DNA of 64,000 nucleotides from Thermococcus thioreducens (GTDB taxonomy: Archaea > Methanobacteriota_B > Thermococci > Thermococcales > Thermococcaceae). Both the position numbers and the translations under genes were made by a program. This document shows positions 9,481-17,413 of this stretch, piece by piece; the first letter of the stretch is position 1, and each line of letters opens with the position of its first letter. The notes beneath the pieces were generated by a model that saw nothing but the letters and a program-made list of their open reading frames with translations, had not been told where the DNA came from and did no database searches. The stretch spans positions 1,674,001 to 1,738,000 of the forward strand of contig NZ_CP015105.1 in the NCBI RefSeq assembly GCF_002214545.1, in the 5' to 3' direction.

Positions 9481-9819
9481 TCAGAGTTTGAATCTCCCCA
9501 TGTACTCCCTCAGGAACTCAGGGTCTTCTCTTTTCACCGCACTCATCAGCTCATCGAACTTCTTTTCCCCGAGGGCAAGCTTCAGGTAGTAGTAGAGGTT
9601 AACCGCGTCCTCGACTATGACGCTCTGCCTCCTGCCTTCCTCGCCGTAGAGCTCGATGAGCTTTCTGTTCATATCGAGGCTTATGTAAAGGGTCTTCTGC
9701 TTCTTCTCCCTTTTCATGTCCTTTGACCTGGCCTTTCGATCTTTCTTGGGCCTTGGCTTAGTGAGCTCGTTAACGGAACCATCAAAAAGCTTGGGGATTT
9801 TATCCTTCGACAATCTCAA
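9481..9819 (-). CDS. Ribbon-helix-helix partner of ParA (SegB-like)
   Basis: A basic tail (residues 1-42, rich in Lys and Arg) precedes a ribbon-helix-helix-like domain: a strand TLYISLDMNRKLIELYG, then helices RRQSVIVEDAVNLYYYLKL. A short acidic/basic C-terminus follows. It overlaps the end of the ParA gene by 20 bases, the arrangement of a partition ATPase with its DNA-binding adaptor. Archaeal SegB and many plasmid ParB-like proteins are also small ribbon-helix-helix proteins, so a centromere-binding role is likely. That role is inference; sequence similarity alone is too weak to name it. Confidence 0.65.
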   Translation of the reverse strand: MRLSKDKIPKLFDGSVNELTKPRPKKDRKARSKDMKREKKQKTLYISLDMNRKLIELYGEEGRRQSVIVEDAVNLYYYLKLALGEKKFDELMSAVKREDPEFLREYMGRFKL

Positions 9820-10570
9820 CCACCTCTCTCGCGAGTTTTAGAAGAGCCTTGGAGGCCCTACCATCCCCGTCGAACTCAAATATGCTCATCCCCTGGCTCT
9901 GGGCCTTCTCCAGGGCTATCGCCTTCGGGATCGTGGTCAGTATTGGGGCATCGGGGTAGGTGGCCTTAAGCTCCTTGAGACGCATCTTCGGAACCTTCGT
10001 CTGGCGGGTGAACTTGTTGGGGACGAGGCCGAGTAACTTCAGGTTCTCGTTGGTCTCCTCGCGGATCATGCGCATGAGGTTGAACATGAGCTGCATGCCT
10101 ATGACTCCAAAGTAGCTCAGCTCAAGGGGTATCAGAACGTAGTCCGAGGCAGTGAGCGAGTTGACCAGGAAAATTCCCATACTCGGTGGGTTGTCTATGA
10201 GGACGTAGTCATAGTCAGGCAGTATCGGAGTTAGGGCCTTCTCAAGGCGCCTTTCACGGTTGTAGGCGTTGATGATCTCTATCTCCCTGGCGGAGAGATT
10301 TAGGTGGCTTGGAATTAGGTGGAGGTTCTCCCTCACCTCGACGATTGTGTCCTCGATATCGCTCTCCCTGGTCATCAGCGTCCCCACGTTGCTGTCCCCG
10401 TACTGGAGGACGTCCATGCCTATCAGTCCAAAGGTAAGGTTGAACTGGGGGTCTATGTCAACGAGAAGAACCCTCTTGCCCATGGCCGCTAATGCATGGC
10501 CGAGGTTCATGGTCAGAGTGGTCTTCCCGACCCCGCCCTTCTGATTGGCTACGCTGATTACGACGGCCAC
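9800..10570 (-). CDS. ParA/Soj-type partition ATPase (SegA-like)
   Basis: This 256-residue ATPase has the deviant Walker A KGGVGKTT at residues 10-17, the switch DIDPQFNLTFGL and the Walker B-like YVLIDNPPSMG. Such ATPases load on DNA and move partition complexes. It follows ftsZ by 30 bases and overlaps a ribbon-helix-helix gene, so it is probably a chromosomal segregation protein rather than a plasmid relic. The inner GTG is chosen because AGGTGG lies five bases upstream; the GTG nine bases earlier is part of that site. Confidence 0.88.
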   Translation of the reverse strand: MAVVISVANQKGGVGKTTLTMNLGHALAAMGKRVLLVDIDPQFNLTFGLIGMDVLQYGDSNVGTLMTRESDIEDTIVEVRENLHLIPSHLNLSAREIEIINAYNRERRLEKALTPILPDYDYVLIDNPPSMGIFLVNSLTASDYVLIPLELSYFGVIGMQLMFNLMRMIREETNENLKLLGLVPNKFTRQTKVPKMRLKELKATYPDAPILTTIPKAIALEKAQSQGMSIFEFDGDGRASKALLKLAREVVEIVEG

Positions 10571-10600
10571 TGGAACCACCTGCCAAAGGTAAAGAAGGGG

Positions 10601-11845
10601 TCAGGCTATATCTATAAAGTCATCGAGAACCCTTTTCGCGTAGGGCGGGAGTTCCTTCTTCTCCTTCTTGGCGATTGTCGTGAATATCTTGTCGAAGCCG
10701 TTGTCTGCCGACTTGAATGGCTTAACTGGTTCCGGGGCTATGATGTTCTCCTTGAAGGAGGAGCCAACGCGGAGGGCGTGCTCACCGCCCAGGATGTGCG
10801 GGCTCTTAACGCCGGTCATGATGACCATCGCCCTGACGACCTTGCCCATGTCCTCGTCTATCCTTGCACCCCACTTGATTTCGCTCTTTTCGCCGAGCTT
10901 CTCGTAAACGATGTTCATAGCGTCGTTTATCTCACCGAGGCTCACGTCGGGACCAACGGTGAAGTGAACCAGTGCCCTGTCCCCGCTACCGTACTCGACC
11001 TCAAGCATCTTGTTTTCGAGCGCGTTCTTGACCGCGTCGACCGCTCTGTTGCTTGAGTCACTCTCACCGATTCCTATCAGAGCGGCACCACCGTTGTGCA
11101 TGACGCTATAAACGTCGGCGAAATCGATGTTAACCATCGACGGGAGCTTTATGGTCTCGGTGATGCCCTTAACCATCCTGGCTATTATCTCGTCGGCGAA
11201 GCGGAAGGCGGCATTGATGGGGAGCTTCGGAACGAGCTTGAGGAGCTTGTCGTTCTCGATTATGATGACGGTGTCGGAGTAGTACATGAGGGCCTTTATT
11301 CCCGCTTTGGCCTTCTCAATCCTTATCTTACCCTCGTTCTTGAACGGGTAGGTTACAACGCTTACTACAAGGGGCTCCCTAAAGCGGCCGTTGTGCCTGG
11401 CACGCTCCTTGATAACCTTGGCAACAACTGGAGCGGCCCCTGTACCGGTGCCGTTGCCCATACCAGCGGTTATGAACACGAGATCGGCGTCACCAATGGT
11501 CTCGGCAATCTCGTGGGCGCTCGCCTCCGCCGCCCGGTAGCCTATCTCAGGGTTCCCGCCGGAGCCCTTCCCCTGAGTTATCTCCTTGCCGAGGAGAAGC
11601 TTCTTATGGGCCTTCGTCCTGGCAAGGTGCTGGGCGTCGGTGTTCATGGCTATGAGCTCCGCACCCTGAACGCCAAGCTCATAGAGCCTGGTTATGGTGT
11701 TGTTTCCAGAACCGCCGACGCCGACTATGACGATTCGTATCAGATCCTCAAGGTTTTCGTCGGAGAACCCCTCAAACTTTGCGGTTCTGGGCTCGTCGTC
11801 CAGATCAAGCTTTATTCCGGCCTGTTCCAGGAGTTTAAATACCAT
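10601..11845 (-). CDS. ftsZ: Cell division GTPase FtsZ
   Basis: FtsZ polymerises at mid-cell with GTP. The Rossmann motif [13 protein letters not shown] lies near residue 41, the tubulin signature reads [13 protein letters not shown] near residue 126 (a Gly-to-Asn change in the middle is normal for some archaeal FtsZ), and the T7 loop NIDFADV is present near residue 235. The C-terminal extension ([14 protein letters not shown] onward) is short and conserved-looking. Start: GAGGGGGT sits seven bases before this ATG; an ATG 39 bases upstream has no such site. It follows a CdrS-like gene and precedes ParA on the same strand. Confidence 0.95.
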   Translation of the reverse strand: MVFKLLEQAGIKLDLDDEPRTAKFEGFSDENLEDLIRIVIVGVGGSGNNTITRLYELGVQGAELIAMNTDAQHLARTKAHKKLLLGKEITQGKGSGGNPEIGYRAAEASAHEIAETIGDADLVFITAGMGNGTGTGAAPVVAKVIKERARHNGRFREPLVVSVVTYPFKNEGKIRIEKAKAGIKALMYYSDTVIIIENDKLLKLVPKLPINAAFRFADEIIARMVKGITETIKLPSMVNIDFADVYSVMHNGGAALIGIGESDSSNRAVDAVKNALENKMLEVEYGSGDRALVHFTVGPDVSLGEINDAMNIVYEKLGEKSEIKWGARIDEDMGKVVRAMVIMTGVKSPHILGGEHALRVGSSFKENIIAPEPVKPFKSADNGFDKIFTTIAKKEKKELPPYAKRVLDDFIDIA

Positions 11846-11910
11846 CGCCCCAACCCCCTCAACATGTCTGGCTTTGGATAACAATGATTCTATTACATGA
11901 TTTTAGCGGC

Positions 11911-12102
11911 TTATTTCAGGATGTAGTCAGGCGTTGAGCGTTCCTCAGTCTCAAGCTGATAAAGCTCCTTCTTCAAAAGCTCGCGAATAGCCTCCCTGAT
12001 GATTTCGCTTCTGTTGGGGTAAACACCCTTCTTAACCAGCTGATCCATGGCGTTAATCAAGCCCTGGGGGAGCTGTACACTGATGATACGCATTCTGCTC
12101 AT
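11911..12102 (-). CDS. Ribbon-helix-helix regulator upstream of ftsZ (CdrS-like)
   Basis: This 63-residue protein is a complete CopG/MetJ-type ribbon-helix-helix: strand RIISVQLPQGLI, helix A NAMDQLVKKG, turn VYPNRSE, helix B IIREAIRELLKKEL. Dimers of this fold bind DNA through the strand. Short ribbon-helix-helix proteins (CdrS) next to ftsZ control division genes in haloarchaea, and the position here, 65 bases before ftsZ on the same strand, suggests the same job. GGTGGTG precedes the ATG. An inverted repeat enclosing its TATA element could be an autoregulatory site. Confidence 0.8.
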   Translation of the reverse strand: MSRMRIISVQLPQGLINAMDQLVKKGVYPNRSEIIREAIRELLKKELYQLETEERSTPDYILK

Positions 12103-12136
12103 TCCTGCACCACCCAGTTCAGTAAGCCGCTGAAAT

Positions 12137-12156
12137 AACTAGTGATTTAATTAGTT
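12137..12156 (-). promoter_or_regulatory. Inverted repeat around the TATA element of the cdrS-like/ftsZ cluster
   Basis: AACTA and TAGTT half-sites are separated by ten A/T-rich bases that contain the likely TATA element, 35-54 bases before the cdrS-like start on the minus strand. A ribbon-helix-helix dimer bound here would cover the core promoter, so negative autoregulation is a fair guess. The surrounding A/T richness makes chance palindromes likely, hence the modest confidence. Confidence 0.35.
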
Positions 12157-12311
12157 AAATACTTTGCGGATGCATGATAATATTATGATATTATTAATTT
12201 CAAAAATTTTTTGGAAATACTCCAAAATACAAAAAATGCTTCAGATTTATAAAAATTGGAGGGGAGAAAGGGTTTTAACATCGAATATTTCACTCAACTT
12301 CGGGGAGCTCA

Positions 12312-12719
12312 ATGAGAGAGATAAAGGAAAACCTCCACATCACAAAAGTCCACGTGAAAAACGCCGAGAGCCTTATTCCAAAACTTGGAGGGGACGTTCA
12401 GATAGTCAGTGCCGAGTGCTGGGAAGCCGTGGCATTTGCAGCATTGATGGCGCTCCGTTCTTTTGAGAGAAATACAAACCATGCGAGAACCCTCGGGGGA
12501 GAACTGCTCATTCGCCTGGCTGGGACGCTCCAGATAAAAGATGCCATAGCCCGAAACGGCATAAAAAACGGTGAGAACTATTTGGTTGTCTTCGGGACCC
12601 GCGAAAGGGCCTTGAAAGTGCTGAGCGAACTCAACCTTAGCGAGCTTCCAATGGCCGACTGTGAGAGGGAAAAAGTGAAAACTTTTTTTGAAAAAGCGGC
12701 ACTTGTTGAAGTTTTGTAG
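12312..12719 (+). CDS. cgi121: KEOPS complex subunit Cgi121
   Basis: Cgi121 binds the Bud32 kinase and recruits tRNA in the KEOPS complex, which makes N6-threonylcarbamoyladenosine at position 37. The segment AALMALRSFERNTNHART near residue 43 and GGELLIRLAGTLQIKDAI near residue 62 are the family core, and NGENYLVVFG follows. The 135-residue length is typical of archaeal Cgi121. It stands alone: no Bud32, Kae1 or Pcc1 gene is in the window. A TATA-like ATTTATAAAAATT lies about 55 bases before the start. Confidence 0.9.
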   Translation: MREIKENLHITKVHVKNAESLIPKLGGDVQIVSAECWEAVAFAALMALRSFERNTNHARTLGGELLIRLAGTLQIKDAIARNGIKNGENYLVVFGTRERALKVLSELNLSELPMADCEREKVKTFFEKAALVEVL

Positions 12720-12803
12720 ATACTTTGTGCCCGTTTCTGTACCAAATTGAGGATAGGTTTATAAAATCCCTTCCTCATTTTCGAAGTGCCTGAGGTGATG
12801 CTC

Positions 12804-13982
12804 ATGAAGTATAAAAAGCGCAAATATTTCCTTGCTGGCAGGATAAACCTCATTCAGCGCTCAAAAATCAGGGAGCTTTTTGAGAAGGCAAAGAAGATGG
12901 ACGATGTTATATCCCTCGGCATCGGTGAACCGGACTTTGACACTCCCCAGGTCATCAAGGAGGCCGCGAAAAGGGCGATAGATGAAGGCTACACCCACTA
13001 CACTCCCAACGCGGGCATCCCCGAGTTCCGCGAGGCTATTGCCGAATACTACAAGACCCATTACAAGGTTGACGTTTCTCCCGGGGATATAATAGTCACG
13101 GCCGGTGCCTATGAGGCCACTTACCTGGCCTTCCAGACCCTCCTTGAGCAGGATGATGACGTTATCATCCCAGACCCCGCGTTCGTCTGCTACGTAGAGG
13201 ACGCCAAGATAGCCGAGGCGGGGATCATCAGGATACCCCTCAGGGAAGAGAACGATTTCCAGATAGACCCCGATGAGCTCGTTGAGGCCATAACCAAGCG
13301 CACGAGGATGCTGGTTCTCAACTATCCCAACAACCCCACCGGTGCGATCCTCAAGAAGAAGACCGTGAAAGCAATAGCGGATATAGCAGAGGACTACAAC
13401 CTCTACATACTCAGCGACGAGCCCTACGAGCACTTCCTCTACGAGGGTGCCAAGCACTATCCGATGATAAAGTACGCCCCCGACAACACGATTCTGGCGA
13501 ACAGCTTCTCCAAGACATTTGCCATGACAGGCTGGCGCCTTGGCTTCACCATAGCCCCAACCCAGGTCATCAGGGACATGATAAAGCTCCACGCCTACGT
13601 CATTGGAAACGTCACATCATTCATCCAGATAGCGGGAATAACAGCTCTCAGGGACAAGCGCAGCTGGGAAGCTGTTGAAAAGATGCGCCAGACCTACGCC
13701 GAGAGGAGGAGGCTCGTCCTCAAACATCTCAACAGGATGCCCCACATAACGCCGTTCAAGCCAAAGGGAGCGTTCTACATCTGGGCAAAGATCGACCCGG
13801 GCCTGGACATGAGCAGCGAGGACTTCGCGGAGTGGCTCCTCGAAAACACTCGCGTCGTCGTCATTCCAGGGACTGCCTTTGGAAAGGCCGGTGAGGGCTG
13901 GATAAGAATAAGCTACGCCACCAAGAAGAGCCAGCTCATCGAGGCAATGCAGAGGATGAACGAGGCCCTGTCAAAGCTATAA
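12804..13982 (+). CDS. PLP-dependent aminotransferase, class I/II
   Basis: The fold type I enzyme shows GIGEPDFDTP near residue 36, NYPNNPTGA near 174, and the PLP-binding Lys in SFSKTFAMTGWRLG near residue 233; WIRISYA closes the active site. The 392-residue length fits the aspartate/aromatic aminotransferase group common in Thermococcales. Substrate cannot be told from sequence; alanine, aspartate and aromatic amino acids are all possible. The chosen ATG has GAGGTG six bases upstream; an ATG six bases earlier and a GTG 18 bases earlier are alternatives. Confidence 0.88.
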   Translation: MKYKKRKYFLAGRINLIQRSKIRELFEKAKKMDDVISLGIGEPDFDTPQVIKEAAKRAIDEGYTHYTPNAGIPEFREAIAEYYKTHYKVDVSPGDIIVTAGAYEATYLAFQTLLEQDDDVIIPDPAFVCYVEDAKIAEAGIIRIPLREENDFQIDPDELVEAITKRTRMLVLNYPNNPTGAILKKKTVKAIADIAEDYNLYILSDEPYEHFLYEGAKHYPMIKYAPDNTILANSFSKTFAMTGWRLGFTIAPTQVIRDMIKLHAYVIGNVTSFIQIAGITALRDKRSWEAVEKMRQTYAERRRLVLKHLNRMPHITPFKPKGAFYIWAKIDPGLDMSSEDFAEWLLENTRVVVIPGTAFGKAGEGWIRISYATKKSQLIEAMQRMNEALSKL

Positions 13983-13994
13983 AGGGGGAAAGGA

Positions 13995-14258
13995 ATGGAC
14001 GGGGTTCTGGCCATCTTCTTTGCCATTTTTCTGGCAGAGCTAGGTGACAAAACCCAGCTGGCGACGATGGCTTTTGCGGCCAAGTACGGCTGGAGAGTAG
14101 CGTTTATGGGGGCCATTCTGGGTCTCGCAGCGGTAAACCTCATCGGGGCACTTCTCGGCGACAAGCTCGGCAACATGGTGCCCCTGGAGGTCGTTCACAA
14201 GTTCGCGGGAGCACTTTTCATTGTTTTCGGTGTTCTCATGATACTCGGAAAGCTCTAG
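13995..14258 (+). CDS. TMEM165/GDT1 (UPF0016) family metal transporter, single repeat
   Basis: The 87-residue membrane protein has the family motif Glu-Leu-Gly-Asp-Lys-Thr at residues 14-19 and three predicted spans. Eukaryotic and many bacterial members hold two such repeats in one chain; this is a single-repeat form that would need to dimerise. Relatives carry Mn2+ or Ca2+. It lies 12 bases after the aminotransferase and 11 before the MFS gene, so it is probably co-transcribed with both. Confidence 0.85.
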   Translation: MDGVLAIFFAIFLAELGDKTQLATMAFAAKYGWRVAFMGAILGLAAVNLIGALLGDKLGNMVPLEVVHKFAGALFIVFGVLMILGKL

Positions 14259-14269
14259 GAGGGATAAAC

Positions 14270-15475
14270 ATGGACAAACGGTGGAGTTCAGTCCTGCTTG
14301 ACACGTTGGTTATGACCGCCGGCTTCGGAACCCTGACCATGATGGCGGTCGCAAAGCCAGATGTGATAGCCCACTTCGGAATTGGAAGTGCCGAGTACGA
14401 GTGGCAGCACATAGCTTACGTTTTCGGCCTCTTCATAGCGTTCCTCCTCGGACACACCCGGATATACGAGGGGAGCTTTAAGAAGAGCGTGGCCATAGCG
14501 CTCAGCTGGGCGGCCATAGCGCAGGCGCTCATACCGCTCGCACCCAACTGGTACACCGTCGTCTTCCTCAGGTTCATCCAGGGTTTCGTGGTCACGCTCG
14601 TGCCGCTCTTCAGCACCCAGATAGCACACTTCTTTGTGGCTGAAAGACCCTTCGCCAAGGGCATAATCCTCTCCGGAATCTTCTGGGGAGGTGTCTTCGG
14701 AAGCATAAGCGCCAAGTACGCGGTCGGAGCCTTCGGCTGGAAGGGCGGCTTCTGGGTCACGGTTCTCATAATGTACGCGGTCCTTGCCCTATGGTGGCTC
14801 TTTACGGAGGACTTTGAGATAATCCACAAGACCGAAGGGGGAGAGAGGACAAACGTCTGGAAGATGCCCTTCACTTGGGTGCTGGGCCTCACGTTCTTCC
14901 CGGCCCTGTGGGTGATATTCACGATAGTCGGCTTCTCCTCTTCCCTCGGCTACGATATGGGCTGGACAAAGGAGCACGTCGCAACACTGAGCACGAGCCT
15001 CAACGTATCCAAAGCCCTCTGGAGCATAGGCATGGGCTATGTCGGATATCTGCTCTCAAGGAAGAACCCGAGCGCCAGAGGGCTTTTCAGGGCCATCGTT
15101 CAGGTCATGATATTCTCCTACGCGGTGGCGTTCGTCGGTCTCCTCATCTACGGTAAGGCCATGCTGGTGGGCAACTACAGCCTGGCCCTCGCCTCGGTCG
15201 TCCTCATCGGTGCCCTCCAGGGAACCGGGCCAGCCTTCTGGACCAGCGCACCGGCGACGTATCCAAAGAGCATCTTCCCGAAGGCCAGCTTTGCCCTTGG
15301 ACTCATCTCGAACTCGGCCAACGTCATAGCCCCCGGCCTGACTGACGCCCTCGCCAGGCAGAGCACAGGGCTTGCCCTTGGGGAGCTGGCGGTGATGCCG
15401 CTCCTCGGAATCCTGACGCTGGTCGTCGTATCCAGGATGGGGCTCCCGGTGGAGGAGCTGGGCGATGAGGCCTAA
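14270..15475 (+). CDS. Major facilitator superfamily transporter
   Basis: A 401-residue protein with about twelve hydrophobic spans and a hydrophilic middle loop near residues 178-200 (DFEIIHKTEGGERTN). The family-type basic loop after span 2 is weak (GHTRIYEGSFKK). Substrate is unknown. AGGAGGGATAAAC precedes the ATG. The last eleven bases overlap the next small membrane gene. Confidence 0.85.
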   Translation: MDKRWSSVLLDTLVMTAGFGTLTMMAVAKPDVIAHFGIGSAEYEWQHIAYVFGLFIAFLLGHTRIYEGSFKKSVAIALSWAAIAQALIPLAPNWYTVVFLRFIQGFVVTLVPLFSTQIAHFFVAERPFAKGIILSGIFWGGVFGSISAKYAVGAFGWKGGFWVTVLIMYAVLALWWLFTEDFEIIHKTEGGERTNVWKMPFTWVLGLTFFPALWVIFTIVGFSSSLGYDMGWTKEHVATLSTSLNVSKALWSIGMGYVGYLLSRKNPSARGLFRAIVQVMIFSYAVAFVGLLIYGKAMLVGNYSLALASVVLIGALQGTGPAFWTSAPATYPKSIFPKASFALGLISNSANVIAPGLTDALARQSTGLALGELAVMPLLGILTLVVVSRMGLPVEELGDEA

Positions 15476-15794
15476 ACCCCTCATCGTTTCCTTTTTCGTT
15501 CTTCTTGCGTTCTTTTTCTACGGGATAGCGGCGATGAGCTTCGGAGAGAGGTATAACTTCCCGGGATACGTCGTAGTCGGGAGCATACATCTCCTATTTG
15601 CCTACGGGGTCCGGGTCGGCCACGAGACAATCGTAGACCTTGCGGCGTACATAGCCCTGCTCGACCTGCTCTTCGGACTCCTCTGGGTAATGGTGGGGCT
15701 GTCCCTTCCGGCGGTAACTCTAACCCTCCTCTCGGCCCTGATCCTCTTCGTCCTGATGGACGAGGAAGTGAGGACTGAGCTGAAGATGCCGTAA
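15465..15794 (+). CDS. Small membrane protein, unknown
   Basis: This 109-residue protein has four predicted membrane spans (roughly residues 8-24, 35-50, 55-75 and 80-97) and a short charged tail. I do not recognise a family. It overlaps the MFS gene by eleven bases with its own GGAGG site inside that gene, which supports real translation. Possibly an accessory subunit of the MFS protein; that is a guess from position. Confidence 0.7.
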   Translation: MRPKPLIVSFFVLLAFFFYGIAAMSFGERYNFPGYVVVGSIHLLFAYGVRVGHETIVDLAAYIALLDLLFGLLWVMVGLSLPAVTLTLLSALILFVLMDEEVRTELKMP

Positions 15795-16180
15795 GCAAGC
15801 TTTAACAAAATCTTCCGCCAGCGTTCATTGGGAAGCGAAGTTTCCAGAGGTATTGGGGCTTTCCTCAACATGCGAAGCAAGGGCTGTAAGGGGATGTGGG
15901 GGATTAACCCCCAAAGGATTAGGAAATAAGGAAGGTGGGGAAACGTAGTTTCCCAGGTTTTTAGAGAAAGAGCGGGGCTGTGGGGCGTAGCCCCACTCCA
16001 GGGGTTTGAGAGTACAGAGCAAGCTTTAACAAAGCTTGACCAAAAGTCCGTGATTCCCATTAAGGCTCCTTTGCAAAAGGGATTTCAATTCTAAACTTGG
16101 CCTTTAGAAGGTCGAATCCTCTAAAATAAAGCTTTTCCACGCGAGTTCTACTTGAACCACGCTCCAAAGGAGCGCTAAAA
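15794..16180. repeat. Hairpin-rich non-coding stretch with a 16-bp direct repeat
   Basis: No convincing gene lies between the small membrane gene and the tRNA. AGCAAGCTTTAACAAA occurs at 15794-15809 and again at 16018-16033. Short perfect inverted repeats follow one another: 15897-15913 (6-bp stem), 15938-15954 (7 bp, loop GTA), 15980-15996 (7 bp, loop GTA), 16020-16038 (8 bp, loop AAC), 16068-16080 (5 bp, loop GCA) and 16160-16174 (6 bp, loop AAA). Stem sequences differ from one another. It may be a terminator cluster, a structured RNA or a small non-autonomous repeat. Confidence 0.6.
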
Positions 16181-16290
16181 AACTCGAACCCCCAGAAGAG
16201 CCTTACCCATGACGGATTCACCTCATCCAAACAACTCTAGAAGAAATCCACCCAAAATACACTTTTTCAAAAGGAATCACAAACCTTAAT

Positions 16291-16314
16291 CAAACTTCAC
16301 GCAGGCGAAGTTTG
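16291..16314 (-). terminator. Hairpin just beyond the tRNA-Leu 3' end
   Basis: CAAACTTC and GAAGTTTG form a perfect 8-bp stem with an 8-base loop, beginning two bases beyond the encoded CCA of tRNA-Leu. It could be a processing or stop signal for the tRNA transcript. No clear T-run follows on the minus strand. Confidence 0.4.
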
Positions 16315-16316
16315 TG

Positions 16317-16404
16317 TGGTGCGGGGGCGGGGATTTGAACCCCGGAACCCCTACGGGACGGGACCCTAAATCCCGCGCCTTTGGCCAGGCTCGGCTACCC
16401 CCGC
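16317..16404 (-). tRNA. tRNA-Leu (anticodon UAG)
   Basis: The minus strand folds into a full cloverleaf. The acceptor GCGGGGG pairs with CCCCCGC, followed by discriminator A and an encoded CCA. The D arm reads GCCGAGCCTGGCCAAAGGC, the anticodon stem CGGGA/TCCCG encloses TTTAGGG with anticodon TAG, and a long variable arm precedes CGGGGTTCAAATCCCCG. The long variable arm and anticodon make it a class II leucine tRNA reading CUA codons. No intron is present. Confidence 0.96.
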
Positions 16405-16426
16405 GCGGGTTAGAGTTCTCGCCTTC

Positions 16427-16436
16427 AATTTAAAAA
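16427..16436 (-). promoter_or_regulatory. TATA box of tRNA-Leu
   Basis: On the minus strand TTTTTAAATT lies 23-32 bases before the first tRNA base, the expected distance for an archaeal TATA element. Confidence 0.6.
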
Positions 16437-16462
16437 CTTTGAGGGGAAAGGCATATAATGAT

Positions 16463-16494
16463 GTAAAGGAAGCTTTACGTAAAGGAAACTTTAC
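16463..16494 (+). promoter_or_regulatory. Tandem operator before the XRE/ABC exporter operon
   Basis: Two 16-bp inverted repeats abut with no gap: GTAAAGGAAGCTTTAC and GTAAAGGAAACTTTAC. They differ only in the last base of the spacer. A TATA-like GCATATAATG lies immediately upstream (16451-16460), so the start point should fall within the repeats, as for a repressor that blocks polymerase. The operon encodes an XRE-type regulator, the obvious candidate to bind here. Confidence 0.75.
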
Positions 16495-16506
16495 ATGGTG
16501 ATGTGA

Positions 16507-16875
16507 ATGAACCTGAAGTACGAAGGCCTGCTCGCGGTTCTACTCGGGGGGATGGTTATCGGCCTAGCCTACTCAACGAAGTCGGGTAGGGCGTATCTGG
16601 CGGTAGGCATATTCCTCCTGGGAGTCCTACTGGTCTACGCCCTGAACTGGTACTACAACTCCTGGGTGGAGAAGATAGAGGACGAAAGAACAGAGCTGAT
16701 AAGCACCAAGAGCACAAGGAACGCATTTGCTGTAATTAGCGTAGTTCTTTTTGCCGAGTACCTATGGGAGTACTCCAACGGAAACACGGAAACCGCAACG
16801 AAGCTCCTCATTCCACTCGCGCTAGGTGTCCTTGTACTCCTCGTTTCCCAGTACTGGTACGCGAGGGTGATGTGA
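16507..16875 (+). CDS. Membrane protein, DUF2178-like
   Basis: The 122-residue protein has four predicted spans (about residues 8-25, 32-48, 73-87, 97-115) and a charged loop KIEDERTELIS between the second and third. This charged loop followed by TKSTRNAFAV resembles the DUF2178 group that sits beside XRE regulators in archaea. GGTGAT precedes the ATG. It is the first gene of the operon behind the tandem operator. Confidence 0.72.
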   Translation: MNLKYEGLLAVLLGGMVIGLAYSTKSGRAYLAVGIFLLGVLLVYALNWYYNSWVEKIEDERTELISTKSTRNAFAVISVVLFAEYLWEYSNGNTETATKLLIPLALGVLVLLVSQYWYARVM

Positions 16876-17175
16876 GTGAACGAGCTTGCCCTGATTTCGC
16901 TGGTTGCAGTGGTTGGAGGTGGAGTTCTTGGCTATTTCATGATCCGGACGATAATGAAAGATATCGGCGTTCCCACCGACGAGAGGGCCTTTGAGATAGC
17001 CAAGCTCTCGGCGGTGAAAACGCTGAAGCTTGTCCTTTTTGTCACAGTGGCGGCGCTTTACTACTCATGGCTAATCCTCAGGGACGAGCGGTGCACCAAC
17101 CTGGCTACCCTTATATTCGCCACCATATTCTTCGGCAACTTGGCGTTCAGGGCATACTATGCTAAAAGGATGTGA
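16876..17175 (+). CDS. Membrane protein, DUF2178-like paralogue
   Basis: This 99-residue protein has three to four spans and the charged stretch PTDERAFEIAKLSAVKTL, similar in place to the loop of the previous gene. It starts at a GTG directly after the previous stop. It is probably a divergent paralogue; function unknown. The next gene starts five bases after it. Confidence 0.68.
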   Translation: MNELALISLVAVVGGGVLGYFMIRTIMKDIGVPTDERAFEIAKLSAVKTLKLVLFVTVAALYYSWLILRDERCTNLATLIFATIFFGNLAFRAYYAKRM

Positions 17176-17179
17176 GCCC

Positions 17180-17413
17180 ATGAAGAACCGCCTGCGCGAG
17201 CTGAGGGAGGATCTGGGCATAACCCAGGAGGAGCTTGCCAAAGCCCTCGGCGTTACAAGGCAGACGATAATAGCCATCGAGAAGGGCCGTTACGACCCAT
17301 CTCTGAGGCTGGCCTTCAAGATAGCGCGCTTTTTCAACAGGCGGATTGAGGAAATCTTTATCTACGAGGAGGGTCAAAAAGACGCCGGGAGGGCCAAAAA
17401 TGCCCATGGTTGA
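17180..17413 (+). CDS. XRE-family transcription regulator
   Basis: The 77-residue protein is almost wholly a helix-turn-helix: RLRELREDLGITQEELAKAL, then VTRQTIIAIEKGRYDPSLRLAFKIARFF. Small XRE proteins of this type are usually repressors next to DUF2178 membrane proteins and ABC exporters. The ATG lies inside GAGCCCATGAAG; an ATG 21 bases upstream is in the previous gene. It overlaps the ABC ATPase start by 14 bases. It is the likely ligand of the tandem operator. Confidence 0.88.
   Translation: MKNRLRELREDLGITQEELAKALGVTRQTIIAIEKGRYDPSLRLAFKIARFFNRRIEEIFIYEEGQKDAGRAKNAHG

Noticed and set aside
10570-10600. Separate promoter for the ParA gene
   Set aside because: The 30-base gap holds a ribosome site but no TATA-like element, so read-through from ftsZ is simpler.
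11096-11881. Long frame (261 codons) on the plus strand opposite ftsZ
   Set aside because: It is the mirror of a certain gene; such frames arise from the strong codon bias of these genes and no start signal supports it.
15825-16022. Minus-strand frame of 65 codons in the hairpin-rich gap
   Set aside because: Its residues come mostly from the hairpin stems (Pro, Ser and Gly repeats) and it lacks a ribosome site.
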